From Duganella margarita (GTDB taxonomy: Bacteria; Pseudomonadota; Gammaproteobacteria; Burkholderiales; Burkholderiaceae_D), in NCBI RefSeq assembly GCF_009857535.1, contig NZ_WWCS01000001.1:186001-250000 (forward strand): a stretch of DNA of 64,000 bases, written 5' to 3'. The translations under genes were made by a program, and so were the position numbers. Below are positions 55,484 through 64,000 of this stretch, piece by piece (positions within the stretch are counted from its first letter, which is position 1; each line of letters starts with the position of its first letter). A model generated the notes under the pieces. It saw nothing but the letters and a program-made list of their open reading frames with translations. It made no database searches and was not told the DNA's origin.

Positions 55484-55696
55484 ATGGGGATTGTGAACAT
55501 CGACGACGAGCTGCACGACCAGCTGCGCAAGGCCAGCGCGGTGGCGTGTCGCTCGATCAACGCGCAGGCGGCGTTCTGGATCAAGATCGGCATGCTGTGC
55601 GAAATGAATCCGACGCAGTCGTTCAACGACATCGTCGGCCGCGAACTGCGCGCCGCCGGCGTCGATGCGCAAGTGCTGAGGGCAGTTTCATCATGA
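55484..55696 (+). CDS. ParD-like ribbon-helix-helix protein
   Basis: 70 residues. N-terminal strand-helix-helix (VNIDDELHDQLRKASAVACR, SINAQAAFWIKIGMLCEMNP) as in the ParD-like family (PF11903-type), followed by a short tail. It overlaps the methionine aminopeptidase gene by ATGA and follows a symmetric AT-rich dyad. ParD antitoxins pair with ParE; here the partner is an enzyme with no toxin fold, which makes the pair unusual. Confidence 0.85.
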   Translation: MGIVNIDDELHDQLRKASAVACRSINAQAAFWIKIGMLCEMNPTQSFNDIVGRELRAAGVDAQVLRAVSS

Positions 55697-56460
55697 CCAA
55701 GCGGCCGGAAGAAATCGCGCTGATGGCGGAATCTGGCCGGCTGCTGGCCGGTGTGTTCAGCCGTCTCGACCAGCTGAACCTGATCGGCATGTCGACCATG
55801 GCAGTGAACGACCTGGTCGACCGCTACATCATCGACGATTTGCAGGCGCGGCCGGCCAGCAAGGGCCAGTACGGCTACGCCTATGCGCTGAACGCCTCGC
55901 GCAACAGCGTGGTGTGCCACGGCGTGCCCTCGGCCAGCGAGATCTTGCAGGACGGCGACATCGTCAACTTCGACATCACGCTGGAGAAGAACGGCTACAT
56001 CGCAGATTCCAGCAAAACCTACCTGGTCGGCGCGGTCTCGTCGGCCGCCCGCAAGCTGGTGCAGGTGACCTATGAAGCGCTGTGGATGGGCATACACACC
56101 GTGCGGCCGGGCGCGCAACTGGGCGACATCGGCCACGCCATCGCCCGCCATGCCAGCCGCAATGGCTACAGCGTGGTGCGCGAATACTGCGGTCACGGCA
56201 TCGGCCGCGAAATGCACGAAGCGCCGCAGGTACTGCACTGGGGCAAACCGAAGACCGGACTGGTGCTGCGCGAAGGCATGACCTTCACCATCGAGCCGAT
56301 GCTTAACCAGGGCGGCCGCGCCGTGCACACCGAGGACGACGGCTGGACCGTGGTCACGGACGACGGCAAACTATCGGCCCAGTTTGAGCACACAGTCGCG
56401 GTCACGCGCACCGGCGTGCAAGTGCTGACGCTGCGGCCGGATGAACAGGCGCGGCACTGA
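55693..56460 (+). CDS. map: Type I methionine aminopeptidase, accessory copy
   Basis: 255 residues, catalytic domain only. Metal ligands are intact: Asp in NFDITLEKNG and YIADSSKTY, His in CGHGIGREMHEAP, Glu in FTIEPML and QFEHTVAV; the substrate His is in VVCHGVPS. It removes initiator Met from nascent proteins. The housekeeping map normally adjoins rpsB/tsf, so this copy, coupled to a ParD-like gene, is probably a specialised paralogue. Confidence 0.92.
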   Translation: MTKRPEEIALMAESGRLLAGVFSRLDQLNLIGMSTMAVNDLVDRYIIDDLQARPASKGQYGYAYALNASRNSVVCHGVPSASEILQDGDIVNFDITLEKNGYIADSSKTYLVGAVSSAARKLVQVTYEALWMGIHTVRPGAQLGDIGHAIARHASRNGYSVVREYCGHGIGREMHEAPQVLHWGKPKTGLVLREGMTFTIEPMLNQGGRAVHTEDDGWTVVTDDGKLSAQFEHTVAVTRTGVQVLTLRPDEQARH

Positions 56461-56496
56461 GCTGTTCGGTGAATTTGCTGCGTCTTCAGTGCCGCC

Positions 56497-57114
56497 TCAA
56501 AGGGAAACCACAGGGGCCTGGTGGAGATAGTCGCCGCTTTCCGCCACGCTCAACATAAAGCCAGCCAGATCGGCTCTCGACAGTCTGCCGGCAACGCCCG
56601 GCTTCAAGCTGGTGCTGGCGCGATAGTCGTCCATCGCTGCGCCGTTGGTCAGCGCGGGAGGGCGGACCAGGGTCCAGTCGGTGGTGCTGGCCCGTACCAG
56701 GTTTTCCATGCCATCCTTGTCGCGCATCTTTTCACGGATGATCTTGCGCACCAGGCGGATGAACCAGGAATCGTGCTGCGTTTCCGATGCACCGTAGGCG
56801 CTGAGCGCTATCAGGCGTTGTGTGCCGGTGTGCTGCATGGCTTGCAAAATACTGCGGATGCCGTCGGTGCAAACCGTCTGCGCGCCGCCCTTGCGGACGC
56901 CCAGCACGCTGATCACCGCATCGGCGCCTTGCACCACGGCGGCTATCGCATCAGGCTGATCCAGCTGGCCAACGATCCGTTGCAGGCGGACGCTATCCAG
57001 CGACAAGCTGCCGGCGCTGCGCAATAGCACGGTGACGTCGTGTCCGGCAGCCAACGCCTGTTGGACCAGCAGCCGTCCGGTCGCGCCCGAGGCGCCAAAA
57101 ATAGCAAGCTTCAT
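56497..57114 (-). CDS. NAD(P)-binding SDR-like oxidoreductase
   Basis: 205 residues. Rossmann motif IFGASGATGRLLVQQA at the N-terminus and ADAVISVLGVRKGG; similar to atypical SDRs such as biliverdin reductase B/NmrA-like proteins. ATG 57114 overlaps the stop of the IMPase-like gene by ATGA, so the two are translationally coupled. Substrate unknown. Confidence 0.88.
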   Translation of the reverse strand: MKLAIFGASGATGRLLVQQALAAGHDVTVLLRSAGSLSLDSVRLQRIVGQLDQPDAIAAVVQGADAVISVLGVRKGGAQTVCTDGIRSILQAMQHTGTQRLIALSAYGASETQHDSWFIRLVRKIIREKMRDKDGMENLVRASTTDWTLVRPPALTNGAAMDDYRASTSLKPGVAGRLSRADLAGFMLSVAESGDYLHQAPVVSL

Positions 57115-57923
57115 CGTGCATCCTCTCCTGCGAGGATGGCAACGGCTTGGGCCACCAACGCCGGCGCGCCGGCGAGAAAGCCGCTGCTGCCCAAATGCCA
57201 CGGTGTGCCGTCCAGATCGGTTACGCTGCCGCCCGCTTCTGCCACCAGCAGCGCGCCGGCCACCAGACCGGAACGCACCTGGCTGTATTGCCAGAACAAG
57301 TCCTGACGACCGGCCGCAATCTGCACCAGTTGCAAGGTGGCGGGAACCGACACGCGCACCACCAGCGCCGCCGCCAGCATGGCGGTCACCGAGCTGCCCA
57401 TGCGCTGATAGACAGCGGTGCCTTCATCCGGCACCGCCTGGCCGGTGCCCACCATGGCGGCGTTCAGTTCGGTTTTGCCGGAGACGTGCAGACGTGTGCC
57501 GTTCAACCAGGCGCCACCACCACGCAGGGCGGTATAGGTGTCGCCGCTCAAGGGCAGATGCACTGCTGTCAGCACCGGCAGGTTGTCGCGCACCAGCGTC
57601 GCTGTGACGCCCCAGTCGGGCAGGCCGTGGATGTGGTTGATGGCGCCCTCGACCGGGTCGGCGACCCACCAGGTGCCGGGCGGCAAGGCGCCTGCACCGG
57701 CCTCATCGTCGTCCCATCGCGCGTCAGCGCAGGCGGCTGATAACGCGGGCCGCAAGATATCGCGGGAGATGGTGTCGTTGGCGGCGATCATATTGCCGAT
57801 GTCGTTTCTGTCGCACGGACGGGCGTTGACGCTAAAACGCGCCAACACGGCCTGGCCAGCCGACTGCACTGCCTGGACTACCTGCTGGAGCAGGTCAAAG
57901 TCCGGATGATTCAAGGGGTTCAT
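57111..57923 (-). CDS. Inositol monophosphatase-like protein with altered metal site
   Basis: 270 residues with the IMPase/CysQ fold (AAGRQDLFWQYSQVRSGLVA, GALLVAEAGGSVTDLDGTPW). In the metal-site motif DPxDGT the second Asp is Glu92 (ADPVEGAINHIHG), the GEE motif is replaced by WDDDEAG, and the WDxAAG motif reads RSGLVAG. The fold is clear but classical Mg-dependent phosphatase activity is doubtful. First gene of the operon with the SDR protein; divergent to tetR. Confidence 0.85.
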   Translation of the reverse strand: MNPLNHPDFDLLQQVVQAVQSAGQAVLARFSVNARPCDRNDIGNMIAANDTISRDILRPALSAACADARWDDDEAGAGALPPGTWWVADPVEGAINHIHGLPDWGVTATLVRDNLPVLTAVHLPLSGDTYTALRGGGAWLNGTRLHVSGKTELNAAMVGTGQAVPDEGTAVYQRMGSSVTAMLAAALVVRVSVPATLQLVQIAAGRQDLFWQYSQVRSGLVAGALLVAEAGGSVTDLDGTPWHLGSSGFLAGAPALVAQAVAILAGEDAR

Positions 57924-57963
57924 TTGGGGTCTCGATTTCGCTTGACGGGGAGTAAAAATGATA

Positions 57964-57977
57964 TGAGCATTAGCTCA
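57964..57977. promoter_or_regulatory. TetR operator candidate between divergent genes
   Basis: TGAGC-ATTA-GCTCA palindrome immediately before the tetR start codon (57979) and 40 bases from the IMPase-like start. The position suits repression of both units. Confidence 0.6.
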
Positions 57978-57978
57978 C

Positions 57979-58581
57979 ATGAACAACTCGCATTCCACAC
58001 CGGCCCGCTTGCAGCCACGCAAAGCCCCGTCCCAGCCCCGTTCCGCGCAAACCGTTGAAGCCATCTTGACGGGGGCGGCTCACATTCTGGAGCGCCATGG
58101 GCTTGAGGGATACACAACGAACGCCATCGCTGCCAAGGCCGGCGTCAGCATCGGCTCGCTGTACCAATACTTCCCAACCAAGGATGCGGTGACGGTCGCG
58201 CTGATCGAGCGCGAGATGGCGCAGGTGGTCGATGAGGCGACGCAGGCGCTCAAGCTCGCTGACCGGCAGGCGGCCTTGCGGCAGCTGATCGAAGTCGCGG
58301 TGCGCCATCAATTACGCCGGCCAGCGCTGGCGGTCTTGCTCGATTTTGAGCAGCATCGTTTGTCTGCAATAATGCCGCCGTCCGGCAACCGGATGACGAT
58401 GCGCGCGGCGCTGGTTGAATTTCTCGGCCGCGACGCGCCCGCGCCAGAACTGGCGGCGGAGGACCTGATGGAGCTGATTAGCGCGCTCACCGATGCCGCC
58501 GGACGCCGCGGCAACGTTGAACCGGCACAGCTGGTGGAACGAATTGGTGGCGCCGTGCGTGGCTACCTCAGCGTGTTGTAA
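57979..58581 (+). CDS. TetR/AcrR-family transcriptional regulator
   Basis: 200 residues. TetR_N domain at about 20-75 (SAQTVEAILTGAAHILERHG, AIAAKAGVSIGSLYQYFPTK) and a variable helical ligand domain. A palindrome lies at its start codon. Candidate targets are the divergent IMPase/SDR operon and itself; phzF follows 17 bases downstream on the same strand and may be co-transcribed. Confidence 0.9.
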   Translation: MNNSHSTPARLQPRKAPSQPRSAQTVEAILTGAAHILERHGLEGYTTNAIAAKAGVSIGSLYQYFPTKDAVTVALIEREMAQVVDEATQALKLADRQAALRQLIEVAVRHQLRRPALAVLLDFEQHRLSAIMPPSGNRMTMRAALVEFLGRDAPAPELAAEDLMELISALTDAAGRRGNVEPAQLVERIGGAVRGYLSVL

Positions 58582-58598
58582 CGACTTAAGGAACTGGT

Positions 58599-59435
58599 AT
58601 GCCCCGTGGTTTCAAACAGGTAGACGTTTTCTCCGCCGTCCCGTTTCAAGGCAATCCGCTGGCCGTCATCCTCGATGCCGACGGACTCAGCGGCGATCAA
58701 ATGCAGGCGATTGCACGCTGGACCAATCTGTCCGAAACCACCTTTGTGCTGCCGCCCACCGATCCCGCCGCCGATTACCGGGTGCGCATTTTCACCACGC
58801 AGGAAGAATTTCCGTTTGCCGGCCATCCCACCTTGGGCACGGCCTATGCGCTGTTGCAGGCAGGGCGGCAACCGAAGAACCCAGGCGTGCTGATTCAGGA
58901 GTGTGGCGTCGGACTGATGCCGGTGCGTATTGCCGACGACGGCGCGTTGGGATTCCGCGCGCCACCAGCGACGTTTGAGGAGATGAACGCTGCCCAGTTG
59001 CCGCTGCTGCACCGCGCCTTGGGCGTCAATCCTGGGCACGCGCCGGTGGCGGCCGACATGGGCATCTGCTGGCTGATCGTTCCCCTGGAAACGGTGGCCG
59101 AGTGCCTATCGGTCGCGCCGGATGCGTCGGCGCTGGATGAATTGATGCAGCTAACCCGCTGCAACGGCGTCGCCCTGTACGCCCCGCACGCCGCCGGTGG
59201 CCCCGCCGATTACGAGGTACGCGCCTTCCTGCTGGAAAACGGCCTGTTGCTGGAAGACCCCGTAACCGGCAGCGCCAACGCCTGCATCGCCCGCTTGCAG
59301 CCCGGCGAGGGCTACCGCGTGCGGCAGGGTACGGCGCTCGGCCGCGATGGCCGGGTCACCGTAGTCTACGAAAACGACGAGCCATGGATCTACGGCCAGT
59401 CCGTCACCATCATCGACGGTCAAATCAACTGCTGA
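58599..59435 (+). CDS. PhzF-family isomerase-like protein
   Basis: 278 residues. Two-domain diaminopimelate-epimerase-like fold with VDVFSAVPFQGNPLAVILDA, the catalytic Glu in NLSETTFVLPP, and EFPFAGHPTLGTAYAL; the second half contains LLEDPVTGSANACIAR. PhzF itself isomerises trans-2,3-dihydro-3-hydroxyanthranilate, but most homologues outside phenazine loci have unknown substrates, and no phenazine genes are present here. Confidence 0.9.
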   Translation: MPRGFKQVDVFSAVPFQGNPLAVILDADGLSGDQMQAIARWTNLSETTFVLPPTDPAADYRVRIFTTQEEFPFAGHPTLGTAYALLQAGRQPKNPGVLIQECGVGLMPVRIADDGALGFRAPPATFEEMNAAQLPLLHRALGVNPGHAPVAADMGICWLIVPLETVAECLSVAPDASALDELMQLTRCNGVALYAPHAAGGPADYEVRAFLLENGLLLEDPVTGSANACIARLQPGEGYRVRQGTALGRDGRVTVVYENDEPWIYGQSVTIIDGQINC

Positions 59436-59455
59436 AAATATTTCTGAGATTTTAC

Positions 59456-59470
59456 TAGACGACTAGTCTA
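59456..59470. promoter_or_regulatory. NemR-type operator ahead of nemR-like gene
   Basis: TAGACGACTAGTCTA, differing by one base from the site at 60152-60166. It lies 21 bases before the regulator start, fitting autorepression. Confidence 0.75.
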
Positions 59471-59491
59471 ATTGTGTTTATAGTGAAGTCC

Positions 59492-60100
59492 ATGAACACG
59501 ACAGCCACCTCCGAAACCAACGACGTACGAGCGACCATTCTCGCCACGGGCCAACGCCTGATGGCTGGAAAAGGCTTCTCGGCGGTCGGGTTGAATGAAA
59601 TCCTGACCGGCGCCGGTGTGCCCAAGGGATCGTTCTACCATTACTTTGGTTCGAAGGACGCGTTCGGCGAAGCGCTGCTCGACACCTATTTTGAGGACTA
59701 TCTGGCGGAGCTGGACGTGACGCTGGCACAGCCGGGCCTGAACATGGCCCAGCGCCTGATCAGCTACTTTGAAGTCTGGCGCCAGACGCAGTCGTTTTTC
59801 GATTGCCAGGGCAAATGCCTGGCCGTGAAAATGGCGGCCGAAGTGGCGGACTTGTCGGAAGCGATGCGCCTGTCGATCAAGCGCGGCACCAGCGGCATTG
59901 TGCGCCGGCTGGCAGCCGCCATCGAAGCAGGTGTGGCCGAAGGCTCGCTGAGCATCGACGCCGATGCCGACAGCACCGCGCACAGCCTGTACCAGTTGTG
60001 GCTGGGCACCAGCGTCATGGTCAAGATTGAACGTGACGTTGCGCCATTCACGACCGCAATGAACACCACGCACCAAATTCTTCATCTGTCCCAGCACTAA
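59492..60100 (+). CDS. NemR-like TetR-family electrophile/oxidant sensor
   Basis: 202 residues from ATG 59492. HTH region LMAGKGFSAVGLNEILTGAG, VPKGSFYHYFGSKDAFGEAL and a helical C-terminal domain containing DCQGKCLAVKMAAEVADL with two cysteines close together, as in NemR-type regulators that sense quinones, aldehydes or hypochlorous acid. Downstream are a DJ-1-like gene and an old yellow enzyme, the usual NemR targets, and an almost identical operator precedes each unit. Confidence 0.85.
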   Translation: MNTTATSETNDVRATILATGQRLMAGKGFSAVGLNEILTGAGVPKGSFYHYFGSKDAFGEALLDTYFEDYLAELDVTLAQPGLNMAQRLISYFEVWRQTQSFFDCQGKCLAVKMAAEVADLSEAMRLSIKRGTSGIVRRLAAAIEAGVAEGSLSIDADADSTAHSLYQLWLGTSVMVKIERDVAPFTTAMNTTHQILHLSQH

Positions 60101-60151
60101 GGGAACGATGACACGCATTTCACACGAAATGCTTTTTTTTTGCCCCAGTTA

Positions 60152-60166
60152 TAGACGACTGGTCTA
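60152..60166. promoter_or_regulatory. NemR-type operator ahead of DJ-1-like/nemA operon
   Basis: TAGACGACTGGTCTA, 44 bases before the start of the DJ-1-like gene. Pairing with the site at 59456-59470 indicates one regulator for both units. Confidence 0.75.
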
Positions 60167-60209
60167 ATAGTTGCAGTTTATTTGCTTTACTTACCTCTGG
60201 AGAAATATC

Positions 60210-60890
60210 ATGAAAAAAGTTTTGATGGTTCTGACCTCGCACGATCAATTGGGCAACACCGGCCGTAAAACCGGCTTCTGGCTGGAAGAGCTGGCCGCGC
60301 CGTACTACACCTTCAAGGACGCCGGCGTCGAGGTTGTGCTGGCTTCGCCACTCGGCGGCCAGCCGCCGCTGGACCCGAAAAGCAATGAGCCGTCGTTCCA
60401 GACCGATCTGACGCGCCGCTTCGAGCAGGATGCCGCCGCCACCGCGCAACTGGCCGCCACCGTGCGCCTGGACTCGGTCAATCAGGCCGATTTCGACACC
60501 GTGTTTTACCCAGGCGGCCACGGCCCGCTGTGGGATCTGGCGGAAGACAAGCACTCCATCCAGCTGATCGAGTCCTTCCTGGCCGCCAACAAGCCGGTGG
60601 CATTGGTCTGCCATGCGCCGGGCGTACTGCGCCACGTCCAAACGCCGGCTGGCCGTCCGCTGGTCGAAGGCAAGAAAGTGACCGGTTTCACCAACACCGA
60701 AGAGGAAGCTGTCGGCCTGACCAACGTGGTGCCGTTCCTGGTGGAGGACGTCCTGAAAGCCAACGGCGGCGTGTATTCGCAAGGTCCGGACTGGGGCTCG
60801 TATGTGGTCAGCGACGGCTTGCTGATCACCGGCCAGAACCCGGCCTCGTCGTCGGCCGCCGCAGCGCTGCTGCTCAAGCAAATCGCCTGA
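60210..60890 (+). CDS. DJ-1/PfpI-family protein (Hsp31/YhbO-like glutamine amidotransferase domain)
   Basis: 226 residues. N-terminal KKVLMVLTSHDQLGNTGRKT, GFWLEEL, the nucleophile elbow ALVCHAPGVL with catalytic Cys, and FYPGGHGPLWDL. This subclass includes glyoxalase III/chaperone-type proteins that repair glycated or carbonyl-damaged molecules. Operator upstream and the old yellow enzyme gene downstream suggest reactive-carbonyl defence. Confidence 0.9.
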   Translation: MKKVLMVLTSHDQLGNTGRKTGFWLEELAAPYYTFKDAGVEVVLASPLGGQPPLDPKSNEPSFQTDLTRRFEQDAAATAQLAATVRLDSVNQADFDTVFYPGGHGPLWDLAEDKHSIQLIESFLAANKPVALVCHAPGVLRHVQTPAGRPLVEGKKVTGFTNTEEEAVGLTNVVPFLVEDVLKANGGVYSQGPDWGSYVVSDGLLITGQNPASSSAAAALLLKQIA

Positions 60891-60951
60891 CCCGCTGTGC
60901 CGGCGCGGTGATCAATCGCGCCGGCAAGCCCGCCTACTACTGAGGTAAATG

Positions 60952-64000
<3,049 letters not shown>

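Overview
The window is a GC-rich, gene-dense piece of a beta-proteobacterial chromosome. Gene content and order (rsmI | lpoA-yraN-gmhA-dolP, ybeD/lipB/lipA, a complete cbb3 oxidase locus with fnr) and protein style point to Burkholderiales, most likely Oxalobacteraceae of the Duganella/Massilia/Janthinobacterium type. This is inferred from recognised families, not from a database search. I see one tRNA and no rRNA, insertion sequence, CRISPR array or intact prophage. No stretch longer than about 300 bases lacks a gene.

Layout. 1-3.3 kb: end of a D-2-hydroxyacid dehydrogenase, HMG-CoA lyase, a LytS/LytR-type two-component pair and tRNA-Pro(TGG) with a clear promoter and terminator. 3.3-8.6 kb: a TonB-like small membrane protein, then the envelope locus rsmI | lpoA-yraN-gmhA/diaA-dolP-tlpA. 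8.7-10.6 kb: DUF3034 protein, an exported truncated haemoglobin and a PaaI thioesterase. 10.6-18.3 kb: an ECF sigma/anti-sigma pair facing an operon of TonB-dependent receptor, DUF4331 protein, small lipoprotein, TPR protein and HupE/UreJ-like membrane protein. This is the best candidate for an undescribed system. 18.2-24.3 kb: ung, two LysR regulators, an orphan antitoxin beside a decayed PIN toxin, and lipA-lipB-gst-DUF493. 24.4-31.1 kb: yjfJ/yjfK-like operon, a CII-like protein, a FecR/DUF6600 protein, LysE and DUF808. 31.2-32.4 kb: an AT-richer HTH plus AbiEii-type nucleotidyltransferase pair.

32.7-45.2 kb is a microaerobic respiration island: PAS chemoreceptor, hemN, TauE/SafE protein, ccoI, ccoS, ccoNOQP, ccoG, fixH and fnr. 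A perfect FNR box lies ahead of the chemoreceptor, and two FNR-like boxes lie ahead of ccoN. HemN supplies haem under low oxygen, CcoI/CcoS/CcoG/FixH handle copper and assembly, and Fnr probably controls both transcription units. 45.3-53.8 kb: an OhrR-like MarR regulator and exported hydrolase with shared palindromes, a large hybrid histidine kinase, and a Fur-box-preceded siderophore receptor followed by PiuC. 53.8-64 kb: VOC protein, SLAC1 transporter, a ParD-like/methionine aminopeptidase pair with an unusual dyad operator, a TetR-flanked SDR/IMPase-like operon, PhzF, an electrophile-response locus (NemR-like regulator, DJ-1-like protein, old yellow enzyme) with matching operators, and a katG cut by the right edge.

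An approximately 80-bp inverted repeat occurs three times, once in frame inside the TauE/SafE coding sequence. Other notable structures are a perfect 41-bp-arm palindrome at 27357-27442, three DnaA-box matches within 87 bp at 22994-23080, and several palindromic operators next to regulator genes.
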